Source of the DNA: Epiperipatus broadwayi
Taxonomy: Eukaryota > Onychophora > Udeonychophora > Euonychophora > Peripatidae
Reading direction: 5' to 3'
DNA length: 64,000 bases
Assembly (NCBI GenBank): GCA_028023455.1
Contig: JAQFVV010006295.1
Coordinates: 188,001 to 252,000, forward strand
Translations under genes and position numbers: made by a program
The notes under the pieces: generated by a model
Databases searched by the model: none
The model's input: the letters and a program-made list of their open reading frames with translations, nothing else
What the model was told of the DNA's origin: nothing
Shown here: positions 23,300 through 37,164 of the stretch, piece after piece
Layout: every line of letters starts with the position of its first letter
How positions within the stretch are numbered: the stretch's first letter is position 1

Positions 23300-26200
23300 T
23301 GGGTGCATTCGCAGGGGTTATGTTTTTATAAAGATTTAACTATACGCAAATATGTTTTAATATATGCTGGCACAATAGGAAGCGCGTTTTAACTTCTCAC
23401 TCCGATTTCTGTTTTAACATAGTTAATCTTGTATTTACTGTCTCTTTCAATAAAATCAAATTTTAGAGGTTGTAATATATATATAATGAGATATATATAT
23501 ATCAAAACTAGACTCATTTCTCTATCATATTTTATCTGCATTAGATAGCAGTGATCTTTTCCCGTCATCTGATGTTTTTGATTGCTCATGATACAGAGTT
23601 AATATCTAGTTTGGGATGAGAAGAAAAAGATTATTTTCAAATATAATTAAAAATATAGATCTTAAGAGATTATTTTCAAATATAATTAAATATATAGATC
23701 TTATTTTCTTTATGAGAATTATATTCTGTATTATATATTCACTCAGAAAAAGAATTTCACATTTTTTAAAGAATTTATCAAAAAGCAAAATATACTATGA
23801 ATTTTTGGCGATATTAAGTTTTTCTATAATATGCATAATATTATGTTAATGCATATATATATATTTATACATGCACACAACAATATATATTATCACACAC
23901 TTAAAATTGTGGATTAAACGTTTGTATATGTATATATAAACATGTGCACACAAGAGTTTAATCCTTAACGATTTTAATATGTGATAATTCAAACTGAAAT
24001 AATATATATATATTAATTATTTTTCTGGTTTTTATTTAGTTTATATGCAAACTATTATTTTCATTTGCAGTTAATTAATTTCTTTTCATACCTGGATAAA
24101 TTGGATTTTTATTATAAACTGATTTTCTTTTAATAGCTAAACCAAAATTAAATTTATGATTTATAAAAATAATCTTTCATTATTTAATGTTGACAAGTTA
24201 CATTTTAAAATAATTATTTATTTATTAACATTAAATTGTATTTATGCAGGAGATTGTGAGAATTGAATGATTTTGTAGACATTGTATTAGCCTGGCTTAC
24301 TCATAATTTGGGGTTTAAATTGAGAGTGTAGCTATATTTTGATTTTTAAGTAGTTGAAGAATAATCAGATAAGCTTAAAATATCAAGCCATATCCACTTC
24401 AGCCAACCATCCATTATTAGTCAGAAAAATAAGTATAAATATAAACTAGGGGATAAAGCAAGACTTGTAATGAATTTATCAGATATGTGGCAGTGTGCTT
24501 ATTATTAAGAGGAAAAAATAATTGAAAGTTTTACTCTTGGTAATGAGGAGTGTCAAACATCATAAATGCTGAACTGTTTATTGCTTGAATTATTAAAAAT
24601 TAGAATACTTACAATTTTTTGGAATATTATTCCTATATGATTTTTAAAATATATTTTTAAGAAAAATAATTTAATGTTTACACAATGTTATCTATAGTAA
24701 TCTGAGTATTCAGCCGATGCTAGCTGGTAATGATATTATATCCAATATTTCCATAATTTCTGACTTATATTTTTATTTAGTGAGGAATTGTACTTAATAG
24801 TAATGCACTTGCCTTCTAGGGTCTACTTATTATACAAGCCAATGATTGGTGACTCTGAAGTAATTATAGTAAATAGAATGAATTTTTGCCCCTTAAAACA
24901 TATTAAATATATTCATTAATGGTAACATGGTGCTTTTTGTTGATTTTTAAAATTATTATTTTTGTATATATAAATTTTCCTTATTTCTTTGTTTAAAAAA
25001 AGTAAATTCACTTTGAATTTGAGTGATTTGATTCAGGAAAAGTGTTTGCATTTCAAGTTATAAGACATATTATTAGTAATCATTTATGTAATTATAATAC
25101 ACATTTAAAAGGAAAAACAAATTTATAAATATTTATGAAATAATAATAATATTGTTGAATTCAAGATTGACTTAAAAATGTATTTGAATTTATCAATTAT
25201 AATTTGAATTTTTTGTAGTCTTATGTGCATTGTTAATATTGAAGCAAATTAATATAAACAAATTTTTAAGTTAAACTAACTGGGACTTAAGTAAAAGTCA
25301 TTCTACAATATATAAGTTGATATATTTTACTACTCTGAAACATGAGTATTAGACCTATTAGTTTTTCAGATAAAAATTACCTATATATATATATATATTA
25401 ATGATTTAAAGGAGAGTAAAATTCATGATACACTCCTATAATTGGAATGCTAGAATAAATTGTGTTAAGAGAATGGCTTTTTATTACCAATAATATTTGT
25501 GTTATAATACTCTATATTGTTTTCAGGCAAAGGATATATATTTATGTAAATCAATTCTACAACTTTCAAATATTGTACTGTATGTTACAATCATAAACTA
25601 ATTTGAATATTATTTTGGAATAAAAAATAATGGTGTTATAGTTTTATGTTTGTGGGATTTTGGAATATTTGTTTTCAAGTGAGGATTAGTCATCACATTG
25701 TTATTTTATGTGTTATAAATACAATCTGTTTATCTTTACAAAACAATATTGCACTATTATCCTAAAGTAGTCAAACACCAACTACTTTATTGACTTTATC
25801 ATTTATATAAAATAAATTTAATAAGAAAGTAGAAGTCCTGGCAGTCAATAATGCCAGTTTTTGTCACATGTTATATTATTTGGTTGAATAGTATAAAAGA
25901 ATTGATGATAGCTGCTTAGATATATGGTCACAAATGAAATGTTTTTCACTGAAAAAGAGCAATAGCCAAAAAGTCATCTGAAGATTTAACTTCAGCATTA
26001 CCATATAGTAGCTACTGATTACTCAGACTTACATAAATGACTTTGGAGTTGAGTAAGTGAAATGAATTAATATGGATATCAAATATAAGCCAAAAAATCG
26101 TGCATCAGTTTTTCTTGTTTCTAATATATATCACCATAGCAAAAAGATCAAGGGTGCTTACAATTAACATAAAACTCAAGTCACTGAAAATTAGGAATGC

Positions 26201-26640
26201 AGGTCTAATATCAGGCCTATATTACTATGCAAGCAAGTTAGCTTGAGCCCAAAATATGATTGTATTTATGAATATCAGGTTTATTAAATTGAATAATAAA
26301 AAGTACAAATGGTTGTAAGATATGTGGACACAAATGCAATGCACTTAACTGAAGATCATTAATTAAAAATTAGTCCATGGATTTGAATATAGCATTACCA
26401 TCTAGTGTTTACTGATGACTCAAGAGTAAACGGGATGAAAAACTGACAATGAAAATGTTGAGAGAAAGCAAAGAAAGTCATTTGATATTTTATTTAGTAT
26501 ATAACAATAATTGTTATTGTTGGTTATTATACTCTACTAAACATCACATGATCACTATCTCATACTAGCACAATAATTGTTATTAAACAATTCAAAACAA
26601 AACAACACTCTCCATATATTAGTGCCATCTTGTGCTAACA
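23300..26640. other. AT-rich non-coding DNA with small repeats
   Basis: A 39-bp tandem duplication (GATTATTTTCAA at 23629 and 23668) and several TA tracts are present (for example around 24002 and 25384). No exon of the acetyl-CoA synthetase preceding 27193 could be identified here. Confidence 0.5.
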
Positions 26641-26745
26641 AGAGCAATCAATGGATGCCAGAAGGCTTGTGCATAAACTCCTATCTAGTGCCTACTCATC
26701 CAATATCCCCAGACTAGTTTCTGGCTTGTGGCCTTCATCTCAATT
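26641..26745 (-). repeat. PLE-type terminal fragment with decayed hammerhead
   Basis: About 92 bp here (ATGGATGCCAGAAGGCTTGT...TTTCTGGCTTGTGG) is a direct copy of 40291-40390 and an inverted copy of part of 40630-40690. On the - strand a GGC-CACAA-GCC stem II precedes AGAAAC and a TAGTC cleavage context before TGGGG. The first core half reads GAGATGA where CTGATGA is expected, so it is a decayed ribozyme. Confidence 0.6.
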
Positions 26746-27192
26746 TGCCTTTGGGCCAAAAACATATGTAGAATTTAGTATATGTTTTATTTTTGCAGTT
26801 GTAATTTTATTATATTACATAATTTGCCTTTACTATGATTTATTCTTTTTTTTTTTAATATTTCGTGTGTGTAGGTAAGTTTTTTTATATATTCATTATC
26901 CATAATAGGAAAAAAATCCATCTTTTTTCATATATTTTCTGCTTCATCAAAATTTTTACTCAAATCATATGATTTATATTCTATTTTTATTTATTTGAAG
27001 AGAGAGAAGTAAATGAAAATCTTATAAGTCTATCAAATTTTGTAGTTCACTTTAAATATTGTTTTGACGTTCTTAGATAGAGAAGGGTTTTTTCTATTTT
27101 GCCTAGAATAACATTAAATGAAATGGAATCTGAGATTGGCCAAAAATATTTATGTATAATAAATTTATAGTTGTTTTTTAATTTTTTTTTAG

Positions 27193-27265
27193 TTTGGTGG
27201 CTACTCCGCAGATGCTTTAGCAGGTCGTATTTTAGATGCTCAGTGTTGTTTAGTTATTACTGCAG
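27193..27265 (+). CDS. ACSS: Acetyl-CoA synthetase, internal exon 1 seen here
   Basis: This 73-bp exon starts after a pyrimidine run and AG, and ends at a GT-AAT donor. It encodes 24 residues plus one base, reading FGGYSADALAGRILDAQC and then CLVITA. This is the conserved stretch of AMP-forming acetyl-CoA synthetases (usually ...VVFGGFSADALAGRI...). The enzyme makes acetyl-CoA from acetate, ATP and CoA, in cytosol/nucleus or mitochondrion depending on paralogue. The exon begins in phase 0 and leaves one base (G) that completes an Asp codon with the next exon. No stop or frameshift is present. I could not recognise the preceding exon within the upstream 27 kb; it may be too short to see or lie outside. 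The paralogue (ACSS1, ACSS2 or ACSS3) cannot be decided from this part. Confidence 0.9.
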
Positions 27266-29096
27266 GTAATTTTTTTATTTTTATAATTTTCTTTAAATGA
27301 ATATTAATGAAAGAATTTTATTTTATTAAAAAAAAAAATTATAATAATATATATATAAAAAATAAACATACATTTTTTAAATGTCTGCTTTTTTTTTTTT
27401 TTTTTAATTATTCTAATAATTATCAGTTTTTTGTGAGAAAATTTGGATAATAGAAGTTTAGTTTTCCTTGAGATAATTATCAAGATCTTAAAAATTTAGT
27501 ATAAGAAGTTATTTATGCAGAAGTTACTGAAAACCCCAAACAATGTATATATAAATATTACAACTCTATTTATTGATGGAATTATATTAGTTTACATATA
27601 ACTTGCTGAGATTTTCAGTAACTTACACATAAATTTCATCTACATTTGAGCTATTGCAATTAATATTTATACAAAACTATTGTTTATTTTTTCCAGTCCC
27701 TTAAAAAATTTTGGATTAAGAATTTGTTGTATTTAGTTAAGATAACTTGGTCATCAAATAATTTGTGTGGAACCTTCATTATCAAAAAATGGATAATACC
27801 ATAACTGTTTTATTTCAATAGATGTTTTAATTAATTTTATAGCATGTAAATTAACCAGATGGTATAATAATATTTTATAAAAAAATTTCTGTTTACTGCA
27901 ATCTATATATATTTAAAGAGTATATTTGAATTAAAACACTTTTAATATCATTAATATTATTTCAAGAGATATTTTAATTATTTTTGTAGCACCTAAATTA
28001 ACTCATGGTATAATAATATTTTATAAAAAAAAATTATGTTTGCTGCAAAATATATATATATATATTTAAAGAGTATATTTCAATAAAAACACTTTTGATA
28101 TCATTAATCTTCAGTTAAAATTTTAAATTCTAATATGACATATTATGGAAAACAATTAAAACAAATGCCTCTTGTTAAAAAACCCAATGCTAAATCTCTG
28201 ATTATAATTTTCTATTCAGATTGAAAAGTAATTCTTATTTCACATAAATTTGTTTTCAAAAACAAATATTTTTTCTAGTCAAAGTTAATGATGCCAGTAA
28301 TAATATTACTGAAAAAAAGTTCATGATACTTAGTAATAGTCTGACGTGAGATTTCACATATGTATTAGTCTGGCGATAGGTGGTAAGAGAAAACAATATT
28401 TTATACATGGATAAAATTATGTATTTATATTATAAAGGAGAATTAAACACATTTACAGTCTTCTAAAAATGAAAACAATTAGTTTCTTAAAATGAATATT
28501 AGATAATAAACCAACATTTTGACTGACAACTTTCTCCTGGTTGGGATATTATCTTATATTCAGTTAAAAATATGTAAATAAAGACCAAATTAAGCACATT
28601 TACTATCTTCTAAATATGAAAATAATTAAAAATTTAAATGATTATTAGGTAATAAACAACATTTTGCCTAATTACCTTCTCCTGATGGGATATTATCTAA
28701 TATCCACTTAAAATATTATTTAGGTTTTTAAAAGATTGTAAATGTGTTTAATTTAGTCTTTATTTACATATTTGTTTGTGACAGCATTTTTCATCATAGT
28801 CAGACTAATATGTTAGTACCAAGCTCATATAATATATGTATATATTGTTCCAATGATTTAGGAAACTATTTCTGGTTTAACTTCTCTTGAATGTTGTACT
28901 TAAAACATGTGTATTATTAAATTTTTGTTTGACAATCTCATAGTTTTGACTGTAAAGTGCTATGTGAAGTTTTCAATAACTTGGGAACTGGTTCGTTGAA
29001 CTAGGTTTCTGTTGACGTTCCAGTATTGTGACCTATATATTCATTTGATTGTATGGAATAGCAGAATGATATATATATATATATATTGTAATGGTA
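27266..29096. repeat. Intron part with local duplications
   Basis: A block of about 146 bp is tandemly duplicated (GGTATAATAATATTTTATAA at 27861 and 28007, with flanking TTTAAAGAGTATATTT). Farther on, a unit of about 145 bp at 28437-28580 is repeated at 28588-28720 (landmarks ACACATTTAC/GCACATTTAC and GGGATATTATCT). A reverse-complement piece of it lies at 28730-28774, making a foldback. About 28925-28950 matches the 13.8-kb foldback element. These look like short mobile-element insertions in the first visible intron. Confidence 0.6.
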
Positions 29097-29447
29097 ATTG
29101 CCCTTTTGACAGTTGGTAATAAAGTTAACAATAAAATGAAAAATACAATATTAATTAATTTTAATCTAGGGGAATTTAAAGATAACTGTCAGGCAACAGT
29201 ATACATGGTGGAGTGACTACTTTGTTAATTGACATAGTCACAAGCAATGATCAAATTAAACATACATAAAAACAAGTTTTTATGCAGATTCGATTATATT
29301 TTCTGATCATTACTCCCCTCCACCTAATATTATTATTGCATTAATAAAATAAATAATCAGTTTGGACTTCATATGAGAAATAACAAAATTATTAACAATA
29401 ACTTCAATTAACAAATGGAATTATGTGATAATAAAATATATATATAT

Positions 29448-32400
29448 TGTAACCAAAATCCCCGGAGCCGTCCACCCTGATGGCTCACAAAGGTGGTAAC
29501 CAACCTTCCATCACCCCTCCAACTACCCATCATCATGCCGTACTTGTTGCGGCACTATAAATTGTAACCGTAAATTGTGTAATCTCAACTACGTAACGTA
29601 AGTGCACTAGGAATTACAACCTTGGTCACTGATCAACTCTCATTGCACATTATCAGCTATTAAGAGCTGTATCCAAAAGCATATCATACTATTTATTTTA
29701 TGCACAAAAGACCACAATCAACATCTGGGGCAATTTACTACAGACAAAATTAATGAATTAACCTAACTTTTTATAATTTATTTGATCGCAGCCAGGGTAT
29801 ACCGCGAAGACCTATCATAGTATTATTATAAAACATATTAAACAAATTATAAGTGCAATTTTATCACCCTTAAACCTCAATTTGCGATTTTTATGGTATG
29901 CGACCCTATGGCCGACCATGTACAAGATAGCGTAATTTGTGGAACCACATAAAATTATGAAATTTTAAATCATCTATATGATTTCTAAGACAGATGCTAG
30001 TCCAGGTAAAGCTTTGCAATTAATAAACATGAATAATTGGGTTCTTTTATAATTTAATATATCATTGAGACTCTTATTGTATTGACGAATGAAAATTTAA
30101 AAATGTTAGGTAAATATATTTAATCATATCATTATTGAATAAATCTGTTCACAAGTTTAATAATTAATTTGTATTTTATACTAGAATCAACTACGCAAAG
30201 CCACAATGATGGAAAAGGTAAATGGGATTTTATTGTACCTTACCAATCATATACTACCAAAGACGAAAAGCATCTTAATGTTTTCTCAAAATATTAATAA
30301 ATTCTTATATCATGTAGACAATAATATGTAATTCAATGTATGCTCTATAATGTATGCTCTATCCAAAGTTTATGATTTCTGATGTTATGAATGACACATA
30401 GCAACGGCACAGTAAGTTTAATTATAAATCAACTTTTATTTACAAACTTTATGAACAATAAATAGTTAATTTCAATATTTTAAATAAAACATAAATAAAC
30501 AAATAAAATAATTAAATGATGGTTCAATAGACTTTCTTCAATACATCTCACAGGTACAGTATTTAAAAACCTAATCATACCTTATTTCAATCTAATATAA
30601 TGAATATTGAGACAATTATTAAATTCAGCATTAACTTATGAAATATTGAACGTCATTTCCAGATTCAATAAATCCCTACTGTATACCTATAATAATATAA
30701 TAAATAATATGATGTTTGTATGTTTTAGCTATAATGTAATCATTAATTAAAATGAAAATGTAAACTTACACTCCGGTAGATAATAATTAACCAACAGTTA
30801 ATTATCATGAAGTACTTGAATAGAATGTCCTGTTGCCATTTATCAATCTAACCGATAAATTATGCTTACAAATGAAGAAGATGATTTGGCAGATTAACTA
30901 AAATACTTTGCCCAACTTATATCTGTGAAGCAAACATATTCCTGTGGATGTATTCATCTACACGTAGGAATTAAATAATACTAACGTTTTGCGTATTTAA
31001 ACACTATCATAAAGTCATACGTATAATCACACAATTCCGCGGATTAACCACCAGCGCAGGAATGTGTGTAAAATACAAAATGGCAATTAAAATAATCTGC
31101 GGATTAACCACCAGCACAGATTAAAGCCTTTAACATACTAAAACAACATTATAATTTACTTCACATTAAAGTGCAAATCATCCCCCTCAATTCTTCTGAT
31201 TATTCAGAATACGCTGACACTTTAGCAAATGTGGGTTCTTGCTTAGTAAAATATTACAATAATCAGGACAACTAATGTACTACTTATCTTGCTTAAAATA
31301 AACATGTATAATATAATGTAAATAATATTGGCATGGGAATATAAATCTGGAAAGACTCACAAAATATCTCATAAAGATTGGTATATCTCATGAATTCATT
31401 AAGTACTGTTTAAGCTTTCTCCGCAAGCGCTATTCTTTTGAATAAATATTTTATTCAACCTTTATTAATTTAAATCTAACAAATATAACTTATGAACTTC
31501 ATATGCGAGTTCATATAACGATAAAATTAAATAAATGTATTATTCATTAACATATAACATTTAACGGTGTGTGTGTGTGTGTGTGATAAAACTAAATGTA
31601 AAGCATTTTATAGTTCAAATACATGAATTTTAGCAGATGTGTATCACAAATTGGATTGTATAGCATTTTGTAACTCCTAATGTGATCCGTGGAATCCATG
31701 TACAATGTGTAGAATAATAAGTATATGAGGTAATAGCTATAACTGTAGTTAAATTCCATACATGCAATTATATCCATTTGATTAGTTATTAAAGCAATAT
31801 TAGATTAACGATTTGCGTGGCTCTCCAAACATGAAACAATTTTAAAACAGGATACACAGAATTTAAATGAAAATGTTTTTCATAAAGTTATTAATCCCTA
31901 CATCTCTCTATCAAAAGTGTTCCAAGTTTATCCTATCCATGCAAGTATTTATTTATCCATTGCGTTAATCCAGGAATAACCAATTACAGCAATTAATTTA
32001 TTCATTTTAAATAGACGATACAATTATAAAAAAAACTTTGATTAATTATTTGAAAAATGTTTATGATCCAAGTGTTAAACAAATTAATTAGCAAATATTA
32101 ATGGCATTGTAAAGTTAAATATCAATCAATATTATATTTTATCAGAATTAAAAAACGGAAATATTAAATATTTTGATAGCTTTAACGCTTTACTTTATTT
32201 TAACTTAAACTTTTTTCTTTTTAAAAAACAAATTTTCATTTTAATAAAACTTCTGTAATTAAAACACTGATTCAAATTTTCCAAATTGTAGAATAATAAA
32301 TATTTCAAAACATACCAAATTCTTGTATTTAATTCTTTCAAACTGGGAAGCTCCGACATTTCAAAAATGCGATATTGGAAAACGCTACGGTGATTTGATT

Positions 32401-32995
32401 CAGTTGGCCGAACGACTTGAAAAGATCTTTAAGTTTTAGTGATCCATCTTAATTAGATACCACTAAGTTATTTTATGTTTATAGCAAATTTTGTGGTAGT
32501 CTATTTACTTATTAACGGTTTCAAAATCAGCTCAGCAAATTTTACACCATTTGCCTTTACCGTTTCTGTTCTTCTTCCCACCAAAAGACAAACTAACAGA
32601 CGATATTCTCCTAGAAATTCGCGCTCTTTTCTTTTATTACATTGAGACGCCTACGTAATTATTGTATTTATTTAATAATTTATTTTAATTGAACAAATGG
32701 TTTTATTTTAATTCAATAGAAATAATAATTTAAGATTACTTTAAATAAATAAAAACAAAATATTATTTTTAATAATATTTTACCAAATTTTAATATGTTG
32801 TAAAAATTTTAAAAAGTTAAACATTCTGATATGAGTTAGCATATGGAATGAAGCAAATTGAAAATTATTAAAATAATATCAGAAAGTAATCTGTTCAAGT
32901 GCGAATCAAGCCAACCAAATCACCAAGAGAAGAAAGAGAAATTTTTATATAAGTTACATCAATTAATATATTTTCTACTAAAATATATGGTTACA
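29448..32995. mobile_element. Long LTR-like element (solo) between TA tracts
   Basis: It begins TGTAACCAAAAT directly after a TATATATAT tract and ends ATATGGTTACA directly before another TA tract. TG...CA ends with a 7-bp inverted match (TGTAACC/GGTTACA) are typical of LTRs. The 3.5-kb body is AT-rich and non-coding, with a 60-bp-spaced duplicate of GGATTAACCACCAGC (31041 and 31101) and a GT run near 31569. A TATA-like ACTATAAATTG lies near 29551. The element interrupts sequence that starts with another TA-flanked TGTAATGG at 29097, suggesting nesting. The alternative is a TIR-type DNA element; no coding sequence decides it. Confidence 0.5.
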
Positions 32996-33786
32996 ATATA
33001 TATATATATATTATAAAAAATTATATGACCATTAGATGTGAGAAGGGAAAAAAATTTGTAGCTTACAATAACTCATTGAGAATAGCTATAGAAAGTTCAA
33101 TTAATTATCTTAATGTCTTTGTGAGCTCACTTATATTTTTGTTTCTGTAAATGTGGGAATATGGTCATTAATCATTAATTTTTAAGGTCTGTTAGCAATG
33201 CTAACATTTTAGCTTGTTTTGGTTCATTCTGTGGCAGGTTTTCTATGAGGGTTTCCATTGTAATTTTCCTCTGAGCATTTAAAATAGGTAAATTCACAGA
33301 TTAATTATAAAACTACATTTCTAGGGGATAATCATTTTAGATAGCTCGTGTTCTTCTTGTGCAAGTAAATGTCAAATATATCTTCAGCATTGAATAATGA
33401 TGAACAGATCCATAGGATAAAAGTTAATTTTAAGGTATTTCTTTGTTTATATCTCTATATTCATCTACAATGCTGGAAAACTCAAGGAAAGCATTCTGGA
33501 GGGTTCTTTACTCCATAAAATGCATGATATTCACTAATAATCTTTACAAATTTTATTGACTCTTATATAGTAAAAGTCATAATGAAGAAATAACAATCCT
33601 TCCCTCCCTTCTTGGAAACGCAGACGATTTTAGTGTTTTATCCCCCCCAGTCATTTGCAACTGGTATCTATAGCAACATTTCTTTTATTTAAAATAAATA
33701 ATAATAATAAGATATATAATAAGCCTGTGTGTTTCAGTTTATTTAAAATAGTAATATTATTTTAAAATAAATATATATATATATAT
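32996..33786. other. AT-rich spacer between LTR-like elements
   Basis: No gene or element was recognised. It may be a continuation of the element whose 5' end is at 29097. Confidence 0.4.
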
Positions 33787-35860
33787 TGTAATGATATATA
33801 AATATGCCATTACATTAATTTAAAATAAAAACTAAGTTCGCAAATAAAAATAAATTTATTAAAAATCTAAAAGCTAAAAAAAAATTAAAGAGTTGTAAAC
33901 GTATATATATTCGCACAGATGCAAAACTTTAAAAAAAATTTTTTTTTAATAAATAAAAATATTTGAACATACTTTGTTATAAAAAAGTACAAGATTTAAA
34001 GATAAAATATTTTTGTAAATGGAAATGATTGTTTTATAAAGTAATTGAAAAGCAAGCTAGCCCTTGGGGCTCATATACTGTAATTAAAAAGTCAGAGGAT
34101 AAGATAGATAAGAGAATAAAAAGAATTAGCTTGACCAATGGAAGCACCAAGCCTCAGCCCGGACCCTAATGAAAATGATGGATTAGTGATGTTTTGTTGG
34201 TTGAATCTGTGTGGATACTATAAAAAGAGAAATATTGAGTTCCAGACAGTTCCAGCTTTTTTGTGTTTGAGACGTGTGATAGGACGCACATATCACACTC
34301 TCTTTTTAAAAAAAAAATGAAATGACTGTAATTCTGAAATGAAACCAGCTAAGGTCACCTCCAGAACATCAGATCGGTCTTCCAATGGAGACGCCATGGG
34401 AATTAAAAACAGGAACCTGGACTCTTCTACCATGAGCTATGAACTTTACAAATTAACAAAAAAAAAAGTAATTAAGAACTTTTGTCAATTTTTTTTTTTT
34501 TAAAGATTCAGCTAATCTAAATTTTAAAATGAACTCTTATTTGATTTTCAAATTGATAATTAATGTTTAAATTATATATATTTGAGTTTGCTAAAAAAAA
34601 AAAAAAAAATCATTTCCATTTTTTTTTATTTCTATTAATATTTATTTGTATAAATTATTTAAATGCATAAATTTAAGTTGGGTATGGATGTTGCATGGAT
34701 TCGTTAGCGGTTAATTATGTTGTGGTTTTCATATTCGATTAGAATATATAAGTCATCGATGTCAATGCGGCATCTTATGATGAATGCCATTGGGTTTCTT
34801 GTATTCCCTCTGCAATTGACGTTATCAATGACTTTGTATTTTGATCGGTTATGTTTATTTTGGAATGTTTTTGACCATGGAATCTATGCAGCCGATCTAT
34901 ACTCAACATTATAAAACAAATTTTATAAAATTCATCTGTGCGAATTTAAATAAATGTTAAATTTAAGTTGGGCATGAATGGCTATATAGATTTGTAAAGT
35001 TATAGTAATTAATTAGGGGAGGGTAATCTTAGGTTATTTGTTTCGTAGTTAAATTGGGTTAGATGTATTGATGTAATTAGTAAATGTAGCATGAGATCCG
35101 CTACGGGCAGGATTGCATATATACGCCGCACAACCCCTTTGTCTACGGATAGGATTGTAAGTCTGCAAAAAGGACCGTGGTCCCTTCCTATGGAGTTTTT
35201 ATTTTATTGTTTTTCTTGCCATACAGACGTAACATTCCTGTATTGGACAAGAGTCAATGTCTTCTCTAACTATACTGTTCAGATGTACATTCCTGACAGT
35301 ATAGTATATTTGTGCTGTTGTATTTTCATGCTACATTGAATACATCAATGTATCAGATGGATTGACGCCGGTTTGACTGCGAACTTTTGGCCTAAGGTTA
35401 AATAAGGGATAGAATATCTTCTTTTCAAATGCAAATCTATGTAGTCTATTCATACTCGACAATCTTAAAATAAATATAAAATTCATTTGTGTAGATGATT
35501 TAAAATTTTAAAATAATAAGTTAAATTAAAAAGAATATTAAAATCTAAAATAATAAATGTTATTCCTCAAATTTAAAATGATTATATATGTGCGTAAATA
35601 AATATTGTTTGTGTGTTAATTACTGGCAGTGGCTTTTATTTTTTTATATTTAAGATATAAATTAAAGATATAGATTATTATCTCTGCATCTCCACTGAGC
35701 TAGTGACAATGGGCTACCGGTCTAAATATAAAATAAAGTGGGATCTTAACTTATGTATCTGCCTACTATATAAATTTTTCTAGGTTCAAATGCCTAGATG
35801 GCGCCCTTGTAGTGCAGATGCGATAAGATTCGATCTTCACTTTCTTTTGGATCGTTATAA
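33787..35860 (+). mobile_element. 2.1-kb LTR, copy 1 (family A)
   Basis: It starts TTGTAATGATATATAAATATG after a TA tract boundary at 33787 and ends GGATCGTTATAA at 35860. It shares its full length with 37165-39342 and 60253-62318. Internal promoter features are conserved: GACCAATGG (CCAAT box, about 34135), ACTATAAAAAG (TATA box, about 34218), and AATAAAGTGG before the end as a poly(A) signal. Large parts are identical to copy 2 (for example the 248 bp at 35091-35338), so the copies are young. The short open frames inside are not conserved as proteins and are not genes. Confidence 0.8.
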
Positions 35861-36621
35861 TTAGTAAATGTAGCAGAGATCCGCTACGGCAGGATTGCGA
35901 TATACCACCCCCCTATTTGCCTAATGGAATTGGATAGTAAGACAAGATGCTCCATTCCTATGGAGTTTTTGTTTATTGTTCTTCTTGCCAGCAGATGTTG
36001 CATTCCTGTTTGGTTGAGAGACAATGTCTTCTCTAACTATACTGTTCAGATGTCCATTCCTGACAGTATAGTATATAGTGTTGTTGTATTTTCATGCTAC
36101 ATTGAATACATCAATGTATCAGATGGATGGACGCCAGTTTGACTGCGAACTTTTGGCCTAAGATTAAATAAGGGATAGAATATTTTCTTTTCAAATGCAA
36201 ATCTATGTAGTCTATTCATACTCGATGATCTTAATAAAAATATTAAATTCATTCATACTCAACAATCTTAAAATAATAATTTAAATTAAAAATTAATATT
36301 AAAATCTAAATAATAAATGTTATTCCTCAAATTTAAAATGATTATATATGTGTGTAAATAAATATTGTTTTGTATTAATTACTGGTAGTGGCTTTTATTT
36401 TTTTATATATATTTAAGATACAAATTAAACAAGTTATTTATTATCTCTGCGTCTCCATGAGCTAGTGACAATGGGCTAACGGTCTAAATATTTAAATAAA
36501 GTGGAATCTTATCCGGTATCTGCCTACTTTATAAATTTTTCTAGGTTCATATGCCTAGATGGTGCCCTTGTAGTGCAGATTGCAGTTAGATTCGATCTTC
36601 ACTTTTTTTGGATCATTATAA
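35861..36621 (+). repeat. Partial LTR of family A (3' 0.77 kb)
   Basis: Starting with TTAGTAAATGTAGCAGAGATC this segment repeats the last 0.78 kb of copy 1 (35075-35860) in tandem, with more substitutions, and ends GGATCATTATA. It directly abuts copy 1, so it is either a truncated LTR or a tandem duplication through recombination. Confidence 0.8.
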
Positions 36622-37164
36622 TTGGTCTCCAAACTGGGGCCGATCTTTAATAAATCACCAGTACCCTGAGAATTTTAAAGATAAATCACGCCCATAATAT
36701 TTTTTCTGAAATGTGTATGTATTGTTTTTGTATTAACGTAAAGTTATACTTTGAATTTTGTTTTAAAGGTCCTGCCAGTAAGAAAAATTGTGCATATGTA
36801 AAAATAAATGCGAGGAATAAAACGTAATAATAAATATAAATCATAATTTTTTAAAAATCATAATTTTTTAAAAAAAAAAGTCTTGTTTAAATTAAAATCT
36901 AATCGTTCAACTTGCATAAGTAATAGTTAAAAGTAGAAGAAAAGAAATTTGAAAGGAGGAGGCAGAAATTTAGCTGGTAGAAAGGAGTCAACAGTCAACA
37001 ACATTTTTTTATCTTTGTATTTGTGTGTAATTACTGTTTTGTCTTTTAAAAAAAAGTTTTATCATTTTGAAATTTTTATATATAATCAATTTGTGTAACG
37101 TAATTACTAACACTAAGTAAAGTCTTTTTTTTTTTTAATGTTTTTGTTTTTTGAGGAAGTTTAC
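36622..37164 (+). mobile_element. Possible internal remnant of family A retrotransposon, with PBS
   Basis: The first bases after the partial LTR are TTGGTCTCCAAACTGGGGCC (36622-36641). By position and by its TGG...GGGGCC look this could be a tRNA primer-binding site. The remaining 0.5 kb is AT-rich and has no gag or pol pattern; a purine-rich patch at 36926-36990 and GAGGAAG just before the next LTR could be polypurine remnants. The element would be LTR, tiny internal region, LTR, that is a deletion derivative. Confidence 0.4.

Noticed and set aside
26651-26878. A 75-residue open frame as upstream acetyl-CoA synthetase exon
   Set aside because: It starts in a repeat also found at 40.3 kb, and its translation shows no acetyl-CoA synthetase motif.
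28925-28950. Another hammerhead
   Set aside because: Only the decayed second core half (CAAAACTATGAG on the - strand) is present; no first half with stem II could be found.
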